A DNA stretch of 54,784 nt, from positions 1 to 54,784 of IMG/VR virus record IMGVR_UViG_3300022932_000095; one strand, given 5' to 3'. The notes under the pieces were generated by a model that was not told the origin of the DNA, did not search any database, and saw only the letters and a program-made list of their open reading frames with translations. Positions 47,682 through 54,784 of the stretch are shown one piece after another. A program made the position numbers and the translations under genes. Each line of letters starts with the position of its first letter. Position 1 is the first letter of the stretch. Source of the DNA: a virus.

Positions 47682-48181
47682 GATTTCCCTTTCTTTATAT
47701 AATATACGCTGGTTTTGGTGACAAAATATATAGAGGCTATATAAGATACAGAGTGACCTTCTGAAATCATTTTTCTAATATTAATCACATCAGAAGCACA
47801 CAGCTTACTTCTTGGATTGTCGGATCCCTTATTTGATTTTATACCACTCCTGAAAGAGTGATTTACGTTTTCCTCTCTAGTACACCATGAGAGGTTATTT
47901 AATTTATTGTTATTTACATCACTATCTATATGGTTTACCTCTGGCTTACCTAGTTCATTTAATAAAAAAGACATAGCTACTAACCTATGTACTAAGAATT
48001 GTTTATTACTACCGTTGCTATATAATCTAACAGAATGGTAGCCTCTTGGCATTATCAAATGCTTTAATAACCTTGATCTGACTACGCCTAATCTGGGCAG
48101 GCTTTTTATGTTTCCGTAATCACTAACCTGATAAAGACCTTCATATCCAATTACATCTTTCCATATTTCGTTACTATCCAT
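47666..48181 (-). CDS. NUMOD4-HNH homing endonuclease
   Basis: 171 residues: NUMOD4 (EIWKDVIGYEGLYQVSDYG, about 5-50), HNH_3 core (HRLVAMSF, then NHIDSDVNNNKLNNLSW, about 65-110), and a C-terminal HTH (SDVINIRKMISEGHSVSYI). A free-standing homing endonuclease that cuts related phage genomes lacking it. The overlaps with both neighbours suggest a well-settled insertion. Confidence 0.9.
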   Translation of the reverse strand: MDSNEIWKDVIGYEGLYQVSDYGNIKSLPRLGVVRSRLLKHLIMPRGYHSVRLYSNGSNKQFLVHRLVAMSFLLNELGKPEVNHIDSDVNNNKLNNLSWCTREENVNHSFRSGIKSNKGSDNPRSKLCASDVINIRKMISEGHSVSYIASIYFVTKTSVYYIKKGKSWIHI

Positions 48182-48572
48182 TTTTCACCTCCAGTTCTTG
48201 GCCTGTAAGACAGAAGTATAAGTTTTGCAATTGATGGACGTATTGAATATCTAAATTCAACTGGTGCTCACTATATTGATCGACAATATAAACCCATGGT
48301 TTAACACCTGTAACAACATGAAAATTTTCAGTAGGATGATCGAAATACCCTGTTTTTTCTCCAGAAGAATTTAAGAAAGCGAAAAAACCAAAATGCAACA
48401 ACCATTCATCTGTTATAGGCACTGGGGAAAGTTCATCTAAAGTGAATTCGTCACTATGACTAACCATAGTGACATAACCATGAGCGCCGTCTATTAAATC
48501 AACAATACCAATTGAGTTAAACCACCAATTAAATTTTATTATATTCCCGATTCTTAATTCTTGTATATTCAT
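48174..48572 (-). CDS. Conserved phage protein, paralogue of 35338
   Basis: 132 residues: QELRIGNIIKF, ITDEWLLHFGF and VHQLQNLYFCLTGQEL match the three motifs of the gene at 35338. Function unknown. Overlaps the HNH gene by eight bases. Confidence 0.65.
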   Translation of the reverse strand: MNIQELRIGNIIKFNWWFNSIGIVDLIDGAHGYVTMVSHSDEFTLDELSPVPITDEWLLHFGFFAFLNSSGEKTGYFDHPTENFHVVTGVKPWVYIVDQYSEHQLNLDIQYVHQLQNLYFCLTGQELEVKNG

Positions 48573-48602
48573 ATGTTGCCAATTATTTTATAGGGATATT
48601 TA

Positions 48603-48788
48603 TCATATTTGACCCTGTATTTTAATGCCGTTTTTATGAGCTATAGAGAAGAGGCGATTCTGAATATCATGAATATCTCTTGCTGTCTCCTGTTCATCGG
48701 CTGGATGTTTGTCGGTTATAGAGACAATAGTGTTCCAAAGATCGACAGTCAAATCCATTGCCTTATTTAATTCTTGTTCATTTTTCAT
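48603..48788 (-). CDS. Small helical protein
   Basis: 61 residues: NEQELNKAMDLTVDLWNTIV and a conserved-looking HPADEQETARDIHDIQNR segment, helical. Not recognised beyond being a common type of small phage protein. Confidence 0.5.
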   Translation of the reverse strand: MKNEQELNKAMDLTVDLWNTIVSITDKHPADEQETARDIHDIQNRLFSIAHKNGIKIQGQI

Positions 48789-48818
48789 ATTTCTAATATT
48801 AATTTATACAAATTTAGT

Positions 48819-48992
48819 TTATTGATTTTTTAATAAAAACTCAGCTATATGATGTGATATGTATCCTACGCACGTTCCAACTATGAACGCCATTAATAAG
48901 CTACCATTTTGCTTTATTGCCGGATGAATTAAAAACATTGTCACAAATAATATTGACAACGACAATGATAAGTGCTCTATTCTGTTTTTCAT
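48819..48992 (-). CDS. Small membrane protein
   Basis: 57 residues with two membrane spans (LSLSLSILFVTMFLIHP; LLMAFIVGTCVGYIS). Followed upstream by a second, similarly built protein; the pair looks like a duplication or two subunits. Confidence 0.5.
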   Translation of the reverse strand: MKNRIEHLSLSLSILFVTMFLIHPAIKQNGSLLMAFIVGTCVGYISHHIAEFLLKNQ

Positions 48993-48996
48993 AATG

Positions 48997-49164
48997 TTAA
49001 TATTTATTAATGTATTTTGCTATTCGAAATGACATATGAAACAATACCGCTCCAACTAAAAACTTAGTCAATAGTCCGCCTATATGGTTAACATCCATAT
49101 AATATAAAATAATCATCAAAATGACATGGATAAGGATTACGTAAAAGATATGGTATTGTTTCAT
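48997..49164 (-). CDS. Small membrane protein
   Basis: 55 residues with two membrane spans (IFYVILIHVILMIILYYM; LTKFLVGAVLFHMSF). Four bases from the next gene of the same kind. Confidence 0.5.
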   Translation of the reverse strand: MKQYHIFYVILIHVILMIILYYMDVNHIGGLLTKFLVGAVLFHMSFRIAKYINKY

Positions 49165-49188
49165 AATTCAAACTTAATCAATTAACAT

Positions 49189-49476
49189 TTACTGTTTTGT
49201 AACATTGTCGTTGCCTGGTTCATAATATTCAATGTATGCTTCTACATTTCGATCCTTGACTTTTATTTTGACAGGGCCCATGTGGAGAATCACCTTTCCG
49301 TCAAGGGACAAATACCGAACTGCATTGTCGTTGTCTTGACTCATACTTACCCTGCTAAGTAAACCAAAATAATCATCTGATTTACAGTCGAAACCGTTCT
49401 TTAATAGACATGTTTCTATTACTTGTTGCATTCCGTCTTTGATGTTTACGTCTACATCTATTGTTAATTTTGCCAT
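49189..49476 (-). CDS. Hypothetical protein
   Basis: 95 residues, strand-helix pattern (LTIDVDVNIKDGMQQVIETC; KVILHMGPVKIKVKDRNVEA). Not recognised. One base from the large glycosyltransferase gene. Confidence 0.45.
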   Translation of the reverse strand: MAKLTIDVDVNIKDGMQQVIETCLLKNGFDCKSDDYFGLLSRVSMSQDNDNAVRYLSLDGKVILHMGPVKIKVKDRNVEAYIEYYEPGNDNVTKQ

Positions 49477-49477
49477 A

Positions 49478-50788
49478 TTATATTTGTTTTAATCTCCATT
49501 GTTTAAAGGCTGGGTTGTCGTGAAACAAATTCCTTCCATATTTATTATTGAATCTGTCACAGTGCGCCCAAGTCAAATTATCTCTTTCTTCTTGGTTGGC
49601 TCTATTTAAAGTCTCAGACCCAAGATGTGTAACGAATGAATTGACAACAAGCATTGGATCAACACCTAGCTCAGAACACTTCTCAATAGTGCTGTTGTCG
49701 GCGAACCAGAACGGGAAACATTCATCAAATCCGCCTATTTCATCAAACAAGCATCGCTTTATCATAAAGGCCCACCCGCTGAAATTTCTTCCACATTTGA
49801 CTCCTATTTCATTTTCAGTTATACATTTTTGCCTGTAATCATTGGGGCATTTAGGAGATACAAGTGGATATCCAGCAATAAGTAACTGATGAAGCCACCC
49901 GCTGTGAAACACTAAATCATTGTTACATATCATTATCCACTCAGCAGACCCTTTACGTGCTCCTATGTTTGAAAATTGGTTGTAGTTGAAGGGGCAATCT
50001 ATGTAATGCGTTGTAGCGTTTCTATAATTTTCTATCTCTGTGTTCTGCTCGATAACGATAATATTTACCGGCAAAGAATTAGCTCCAGCCAAGCATGAGT
50101 TTATAGCATTCTGAGTCATCCTGTACATTCTTGCATCTTTTGCGAACGATAAAAACACAATATCTACTACAGGAGTCTGATTTCTTACTCTGATGTTCGG
50201 AGACAAATGAGCTTGTGTCTCTGTTGTATCCGAATTAAAGTCATAAAAATATAAAACCTTATCAATTACGAATTCAGTCTTTAGATTCGGTAAAAGCAGC
50301 TTACTATATGCAGAATCTTCACCATATGCTATACCGGGGAAACTTGACTTTAATGATACTTCTCTCTTAATGCAAGGTATGTGATTGGGTATTCTATAAT
50401 AAGCTTCATCGGTATTGTAATCACGGTTAAACTCTTTACTGTAGTAGCAAGGCTTTGGATCTCCACCATTAAGCGATACCATGGCCGTGAAAGATACGCA
50501 GTCTGCATCCGAATGAGTGGCATCAAGTAGCGATTTAATATAATCATCACTTATCCTATCATCATCATCAACAAAGGCAATATATTTCCCCTGTGCAATG
50601 TCAACCATTTTATTTCTTTTTTCGCCCAGGGTAATTTTCTTGTTGTCTGTTAAGATAATAATCTCAACTTGATTCTGATCGAACTCTGACAGAGAATTGT
50701 ATTGACTAAATATTTGTTCTTGTATTTTAGGCAAGAACGTGTTGTATCTGGTATGTGTTGAAGGTATTAATATAGATAGTTTTATCAT
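49478..50788 (-). CDS. Glycosyltransferase with two GT-A domains
   Basis: 436 residues. Domain 1 (about 1-190): LSILIPSTHTRY, and FVDDDDRISDDYI with the DxD motif. Domain 2 (about 205-430): VDIVFLSFAKDARM, ICNNDLVFHSGWL, then FDEIGGFDECFPFWFADN. Both are of GT2 type, so it could add two sugars in turn. Substrate is not inferable. Its place in the late region, opposite to the structural genes, suggests separate expression and a cell-surface or virion modification role. Confidence 0.78.
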   Translation of the reverse strand: MIKLSILIPSTHTRYNTFLPKIQEQIFSQYNSLSEFDQNQVEIIILTDNKKITLGEKRNKMVDIAQGKYIAFVDDDDRISDDYIKSLLDATHSDADCVSFTAMVSLNGGDPKPCYYSKEFNRDYNTDEAYYRIPNHIPCIKREVSLKSSFPGIAYGEDSAYSKLLLPNLKTEFVIDKVLYFYDFNSDTTETQAHLSPNIRVRNQTPVVDIVFLSFAKDARMYRMTQNAINSCLAGANSLPVNIIVIEQNTEIENYRNATTHYIDCPFNYNQFSNIGARKGSAEWIMICNNDLVFHSGWLHQLLIAGYPLVSPKCPNDYRQKCITENEIGVKCGRNFSGWAFMIKRCLFDEIGGFDECFPFWFADNSTIEKCSELGVDPMLVVNSFVTHLGSETLNRANQEERDNLTWAHCDRFNNKYGRNLFHDNPAFKQWRLKQI

Positions 50789-50793
50789 TTCAA

Positions 50794-51120
50794 TTAAGAT
50801 GTCTTACTTGCGTGAATATCGTTGTGGTTTCCTCCTGTGTCAGTCGTGAAAATGTTAAATACACCTCTTAACACAACATCCTCCTCTGACTTTAAGCATA
50901 ATCCTATAATTTTTCTACCTAGTAATTCCGCTAAAGGAGAACCAAAAACATATTTAGTATTATCCCTGTTATTTTCTTTTTCCTGTTCAACCAGCCCTAT
51001 TAACCGGACAATTTCGTAGTGATGATAGTTTATGTGAGATAATATTTGGTTCCCAACAGCACGATGTAAAAGCTTCCTATGTTTTGATATTTCCTGATTT
51101 AGTTCTTGAATGGTTTTCAT
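50794..51120 (-). CDS. Hypothetical helical protein
   Basis: 108 residues: MKTIQELNQEISKHRKLLHR helix, then a polar C-terminus (TDTGGNHNDIHAS). Overlaps the zinc-ribbon gene by four bases. Not recognised. Confidence 0.5.
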   Translation of the reverse strand: MKTIQELNQEISKHRKLLHRAVGNQILSHINYHHYEIVRLIGLVEQEKENNRDNTKYVFGSPLAELLGRKIIGLCLKSEEDVVLRGVFNIFTTDTGGNHNDIHASKTS

Positions 51121-51377
51121 TTCTTCTTTTTTATGTTACTAACATCAACAACATGAGTACCTGGATGATGGTTATAGACTATTTTCTTGTTTTTATTATT
51201 AGGGTCTAACTTCTTGCCTTTAGATTCGTGCCCTATATGATTGCAGTTACAATCTGGACAATGATATGCAACAAGACGACGGCCTCCTAATTTGTTCATG
51301 CTTACTGCTGCCCTTCCTGCTTCCTCTTTGGTGTCGTATTTAGTTTTACCTGAACATTGGTTTTCGGATCTTATCAT
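51117..51377 (-). CDS. Small zinc-ribbon protein
   Basis: 86 residues. CSGKTKYDTKEEAGRAA followed by YHCPDCNCNHIGH resembles small zinc proteins common in phages, with a lysine-rich tail (SKGKKLDPNNKNKK). Probably nucleic-acid binding. Confidence 0.55.
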   Translation of the reverse strand: MIRSENQCSGKTKYDTKEEAGRAAVSMNKLGGRRLVAYHCPDCNCNHIGHESKGKKLDPNNKNKKIVYNHHPGTHVVDVSNIKKKK

Positions 51378-51550
51378 TTCGGTTTATATATTTTGAATAT
51401 CCACGAGGATGAATCGTATTCGTAATTATTTTCTATGCAGAATAGTATAAGAGCGTCACGAATATCATCAGAAGATGCTATGGTTTTAAAAATATAATCA
51501 TTAGAAATACTAAAGCATTCGCTAATTTTCAGGATATAGCCATCAGTCAT
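51374..51550 (-). CDS. Small hypothetical protein
   Basis: 58 residues from ATG 51550: MTDGYILKISECFSISNDYI, then LILFCIENNYEYDS. The frame is open 16 codons further upstream without an ATG, so an ATA or TTA start or a lost start is possible. Its stop overlaps the next ATG. Confidence 0.45.
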   Translation of the reverse strand: MTDGYILKISECFSISNDYIFKTIASSDDIRDALILFCIENNYEYDSSSWIFKIYKPK

Positions 51551-51594
51551 AGTCCTTTTCAGCCGAATTTTTATTTTGTCTTCATCTTCTATTT

Positions 51595-51939
51595 TTAATT
51601 ACATCTAGTAAAATAAATACTTTCTGGAATATTGATACCCAACGCACAATCATTCTTAACTCCAGTTTCATTTATTGAAGTCAATTTATCCACTTCGATC
51701 CAATTCCTGGCTGTTAAAGGTAAGTTTGACGCATACATATCATGGTATGAAGCCATGCAATTAGATATTACAGAACCAAATTCTCTATGCATCCTTTCTC
51801 TGAAATAATACACCTGTTTATTCCTTTCTTCTGCCATCATAATTTCATGTTTCTTTTTTGAAGTTACATCTTTCACATTACTTTTCTGTAATTTGTAAGA
51901 CCCATAAACCACTACTAAGACTAAAAAAACTTGTATCAT
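51595..51939 (-). CDS. Membrane-anchored protein
   Basis: 114 residues: N-terminal membrane anchor (IQVFLVLVVVYGSYKL), then a helical charged region and a soluble end. Not recognised. Confidence 0.5.
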   Translation of the reverse strand: MIQVFLVLVVVYGSYKLQKSNVKDVTSKKKHEIMMAEERNKQVYYFRERMHREFGSVISNCMASYHDMYASNLPLTARNWIEVDKLTSINETGVKNDCALGINIPESIYFTRCN

Positions 51940-51944
51940 ATAAA

Positions 51945-52136
51945 TTAATTTAAATCTATTAAACCCAACATTGTAGCTTTACACTCATTCTTATTCGGCA
52001 GCCTACCATATCTTAAGTAGAATTTATTAAGACCGCTATAACTTATATTATTTGATGATACGAATAATGATATTGATTCCTCGCTCATTGAAGTTATTCT
52101 TTTTATTTCTGATATTAAATATTCGAATTCTATCAT
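51945..52136 (-). CDS. Small hypothetical protein
   Basis: 63 residues: MIEFEYLISEIKRITSMSEE, then an LRYGRLPNKNECKATMLGLI segment. Not recognised. Two bases after the regulator gene. Confidence 0.5.
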   Translation of the reverse strand: MIEFEYLISEIKRITSMSEESISLFVSSNNISYSGLNKFYLRYGRLPNKNECKATMLGLIDLN

Positions 52137-52137
52137 G

Positions 52138-52335
52138 TTATTGGATTTTTTTCCATATTTCCACTCTGTTTATTTCGTAGCCGAATTTTTTCATAAAACG
52201 TTCTATAGTCTGCCATTTAGCTGCTCCAGACTCAATGTTGCGTATCGTATGGGTATACGTGCTCTGTGGCATACCGGCCTCTATGTAAGGCTTAGTCCTA
52301 CCTTTTATTTCGCTTAATGCCTCTTTTAAAACCAT
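52138..52335 (-). CDS. XRE-type regulator, first gene of the cassette
   Basis: 65 residues from ATG 52335. HTH pattern of the XRE/Cro group (LSEIKGRTKPYIEAGMPQST, then IRNIESGAAKWQTIERFMKK). As first gene of the leftward cassette, opposite the protease promoter, it may repress its own operon and possibly others. Confidence 0.65.
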   Translation of the reverse strand: MVLKEALSEIKGRTKPYIEAGMPQSTYTHTIRNIESGAAKWQTIERFMKKFGYEINRVEIWKKIQ

Positions 52336-52418
52336 GAAACAAATGTGCATTTAAATATTTAAATATGCAAATAATTTATTTGTATCATTTTTGTTACGTT
52401 ATGCGTACTTTTACCACA

Positions 52419-52550
52419 ATGAAGCAATCAAAGGAAAAAACAGAGGCAGAAAAAACAATTGAAAAGTTGAAAGAAAAGTCTTTACCTAAAGAGGCTCAGG
52501 AGGCTATCCGTAAAAAACAAGTCTACATAAACAGAGAGGTAAACAAATGA
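52419..52550 (+). CDS. Small charged protein before the protease
   Basis: 43 residues, strongly charged helix (KQSKEKTEAEKTIEKLKEKS, then EAQEAIRKK). The stop overlaps the protease ATG (ATGA). A scaffold-like role is possible from context only. Confidence 0.5.
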   Translation: MKQSKEKTEAEKTIEKLKEKSLPKEAQEAIRKKQVYINREVNK

Positions 52551-53374
52551 TATTCTGTAAAGAACTAGGTAAATCTTTCGACACCAAAGAATTGATGTTT
52601 AAGGAGATTAAAAAAAATCTACCTGAAATTATTCGTTTAAAAAAAGAACAGGTTTACGAATCCAGGAATAAAGGTGTTGGAGTCTCTTTACATATACTAG
52701 ATAACTCTAAGTTAGCTACATCTACAGGAAAGGTAAGTTTTGAAACTGATGACGATCATTATTATATAGCAGTAAACACCTGTTTAGTTTTAGACTCTCA
52801 TGGTGACCTGCATGACGAAAATTGCTGGAATGATAGCGTAGTAACTGAGCAAGGTAAAAATTACCTGGTTTTAGACCACGTTCTATCTGTATTAAATACA
52901 GTTGTTAAAAAGGCTTACATAGAGCAGTTTGTGGCGACTATACCCTTTGCCTCAGTTGGTAAAAATTACACAGGTGACACACAAGCGTTGATATATAAGT
53001 TCAGAAAGGACTCTGTTATAAATCAAATAGCTAAAGACTGGTTAGAATCAAATGACGACATAGAGGCTTCTGTTAGAATGATGTATGATGACATTGAATT
53101 TGCACTGGATAGTAACGATCCAGATTATAGGGACTTAAAAACCTTGTATGATTCGTATTTCCCAAAGATAGCTAACAGCTCTGATTTTGAGTATATACCA
53201 TACTTTTTCATTGTAAAAAAAGCAACAAACGTTCGTGAAAGCTCACTGGTTCTTGCAGGCAGTAACCCGGCAACAGGGCCGATAATCATAACTATACCGG
53301 AAGAACAGAAAAATATTGACCCGCTACAGAGCAGTCAAAAACAAAAATCAAATTTTTACACACTTATTCATTAA
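52547..53374 (+). CDS. Prohead protease (HK97 U35-like)
   Basis: 275 residues. Between portal and capsid genes, with SHGDLHDENCWNDSVV, a His in VLDHVLSVL (about 122), a candidate Ser in IEASVRMMYDD (about 180) and the ESSLVLAGSNPAT strand (about 235), which parallels the E-x-S-V-x5-P/NP-A signature of HK97-type proteases. It would trim the capsid N-terminus during maturation. Divergent, so the catalytic residues are tentative. Confidence 0.7.
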   Translation: MIFCKELGKSFDTKELMFKEIKKNLPEIIRLKKEQVYESRNKGVGVSLHILDNSKLATSTGKVSFETDDDHYYIAVNTCLVLDSHGDLHDENCWNDSVVTEQGKNYLVLDHVLSVLNTVVKKAYIEQFVATIPFASVGKNYTGDTQALIYKFRKDSVINQIAKDWLESNDDIEASVRMMYDDIEFALDSNDPDYRDLKTLYDSYFPKIANSSDFEYIPYFFIVKKATNVRESSLVLAGSNPATGPIIITIPEEQKNIDPLQSSQKQKSNFYTLIH

Positions 53375-53377
53375 AAA

Positions 53378-54670
53378 ATGGACTTGAAAAACTTCAAAGT
53401 GCTTTCTAAAGACCAATACGACGCTCTGTCAGAAAGGGAACAAGTAAAGTACGAAATTCAACTTGAATCCTTTAAGGAGCAAGAACAATTAAGAATCGCC
53501 AAAGAAGCTGCCACATCAGCAGTAGAAGCGGTTAGAGCAGATCTAATTAAAGAAAATAAAGACTTATTAGAGCAGCTTACAAAAGATAACGCAGATAAAC
53601 TGAAAGAACTTTCTGAAAAGCACAAGCTTGACATGGAAGAATTGGAAGTTGCTTTAAAGCGAAATAAGATTGCAGACATCGGTAATCGTATGAAAGGTTT
53701 TTCTGAGCATATCGTTGAAAAACTTTCTACAGAGGATGGTGAAAACATGCTCAAGAGCTTTTTCAAAGGACAGCGTGAGGCTTTAAACCTTGATGTAGAT
53801 GCAGATGCTCTAAAAGCTCCAATTAGCGTACCGGCTGGTTCTGTTGCTCCAGAGTTCTTGCCTATTGTTGGGCCTGGTCACGATGATATTCATGCAAGAA
53901 ATGCTATTCCCGTATTCCCTACTATAGCGGATGTTGTTAAATTTGTTCAATTCACTACTACGAATCCTACAGCTGGATTTGCTACAGTTGGAGTGGGGCA
54001 AGCTAAACCCGAATTAGCATATGTGTCTGCTTTAAGAGAGGCACCTGTTCGTAAAATTGCAGGTTGGCTGGATATTCCTGACGAGGTTATGGACGATGTT
54101 GCCGGATTCAGAGCGTGGATCGCGTACGAGCTTCCAAAAGCCTATCTAGATGCAGAAGATTACATGTTCTTTAAAGGTTCAGGTACTGGAATTAATATTC
54201 TAGGGTTATGGACTCAGGCGGGTACTCAAACTTTACCTTTCGGATCGGTAACAGACTTATCTAATGAGTGGGATAAATTAATGGCTGCCATTACTGAGAT
54301 TAGAACCAAAAAGCGTGCTACATCAGCAGCTTTTGTATCGCCCTTATTCTATATGGAATTATGGATTAACAAGGGTACTGGTTCAGGAGAATATACTTAC
54401 CCTATCGTTATGGGTGACAATGGTGTGCTTTACGTAGGCGGAGTTCCGATCTACTGGAGTAATGTTTTTGTTAACTATGAGGGCTTGGTTGGTGATTTCG
54501 CTAGAGGCGCATCAATCCACCAACGTAAAGCAATGAACATTGCTTATTCTGCTGAGAACAAAGATAACTTTATTACAAATATTGTTACTATCCGTTTAGA
54601 GGGTCGTGTTGCGTTAGCAATCAGAGTTCCTGAGGCTTTCTTAAGATTAAGAGACACGCTTACCTCTTAA
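53378..54670 (+). CDS. HK97-type major capsid protein
   Basis: 430 residues. About 1-145 are a charged coiled-coil, the delta/scaffold domain (VKYEIQLESFKEQEQLRIAK). The HK97 fold follows: VGPGHDDIHARNAIPVFPTI, LDIPDEVMDDVAGFRAWIAY, TKKRATSAAFVSPLFYMELW and VGDFARGASIHQRKAMNIAY. The protease upstream would remove the delta domain. The stop codon is the last base triplet before the 114-base repeat. Confidence 0.93.
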   Translation: MDLKNFKVLSKDQYDALSEREQVKYEIQLESFKEQEQLRIAKEAATSAVEAVRADLIKENKDLLEQLTKDNADKLKELSEKHKLDMEELEVALKRNKIADIGNRMKGFSEHIVEKLSTEDGENMLKSFFKGQREALNLDVDADALKAPISVPAGSVAPEFLPIVGPGHDDIHARNAIPVFPTIADVVKFVQFTTTNPTAGFATVGVGQAKPELAYVSALREAPVRKIAGWLDIPDEVMDDVAGFRAWIAYELPKAYLDAEDYMFFKGSGTGINILGLWTQAGTQTLPFGSVTDLSNEWDKLMAAITEIRTKKRATSAAFVSPLFYMELWINKGTGSGEYTYPIVMGDNGVLYVGGVPIYWSNVFVNYEGLVGDFARGASIHQRKAMNIAYSAENKDNFITNIVTIRLEGRVALAIRVPEAFLRLRDTLTS

Positions 54671-54784
54671 TTTAGGTAACTATATACGAGTTGGTACAAA
54701 TATAATATGAAAACCGGGTTAGATGCCCGGTTTTCAATGTTTAAAATACTTATATTTATGACATTTACATTATTAGGGTATAGG
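54671..54784 (+). repeat. 114-base direct repeat, right copy
   Basis: Identical to 4286-4399 and running to the window end. It contains the second copy of the capsid terminator (stem 54709-54718 / 54726-54735) and the start of the small ORF seen at 4352. Confidence 0.95.

Larger units (their letters stand above)
4286..54670. mobile_element. Complete siphovirus-type phage genome, 50,385-bp unit
   Basis: All parts of a tailed phage are present once: terminase small and large subunits, portal, prohead protease, HK97-type capsid, connector, neck, tail tube, tail assembly chaperone, tape measure, tail tip, fibres, lysis and replication genes. No sheath protein was seen, so a non-contractile tail is inferred. 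The unit closes through the 114-base repeat, and the capsid-to-connector order makes sense only across that join, so the molecule is circular or circularly permuted. No tyrosine or serine integrase was seen. The limits given are where the NRPS homology ends and where the repeat begins again. Confidence 0.9.

Noticed and set aside
1-54784. CRISPR array or rRNA genes
   Set aside because: No regularly spaced repeats and no rRNA-like conserved segments were seen on either strand.

Overview
The window joins a piece of bacterial chromosome to a complete tailed-phage genome. Positions 1-4285 hold the 3' part of a non-ribosomal peptide synthetase (NRPS) cluster. From 4286 on everything is phage. The host is probably a member of the Bacteroidota. 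The support is promoters of the TTTG-N19/20-TAnnTTTG type, translation starts without Shine-Dalgarno sequences, a DUF4468 protein, a VirE/BT4734-like primase-helicase and an IS1595-type transposase. A genus cannot be named from the sequence alone.

The phage unit is 50,385 bp. The 114 bases at 4286-4399 recur exactly at 54671-54784, so the unit closes on itself right after the capsid stop codon. Read as a circle, the gene order is classical for a siphovirus with an HK97-type head: small terminase (40952), large terminase (41530), portal (45659), prohead protease (52547), capsid (53378), then across the join to head-tail connector (7941), head closure (8390), neck and tail genes (12025-14136), tail assembly chaperone with a probable -1 frameshift (14293-14993), tape measure (14974), tail tip and fibres (17776-22974), and lysis genes (23502-25648). 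No integrase was found, and the capsid 3' end is an unusual place for a packaging or att site. The NRPS-phage junction may therefore be an assembly chimera or an illegitimate recombination.

The early region is two divergent blocks leaving 30126-30256. The leftward block (30125 down to 25824) is a run of small unknown genes, several separated by short intercistronic hairpins. The rightward block carries recombination and replication genes: YqaJ exonuclease, SF2 helicase, VirE-type primase-helicase and VRR-NUC nuclease, with an iteron-like candidate origin at 39963-40191. Small accessory genes fill 43100-45360.

Two leftward cargo cassettes interrupt the rightward late operon. One (4700-7662) carries an IS1595-like transposase with small partners, a DUF4468 protein and a secreted beta-barrel-like protein. 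The other (47013-52335) carries two GT2-type glycosyltransferases, a NUMOD4-HNH homing endonuclease, small membrane proteins and an XRE-type regulator.

The most interesting unexplained signals are non-coding: a two-copy ~52-nt hairpin with covarying pairs (44093-44143, 44619-44672); 5' leaders with a CAAACAA(G) loop and a compensated stem; three pseudoknot-like arrangements (5886-6017, 33163-33209, 35918-36010); and a ~240-nt structured region with a tRNA-like T arm just upstream of the portal gene (45380-45621).
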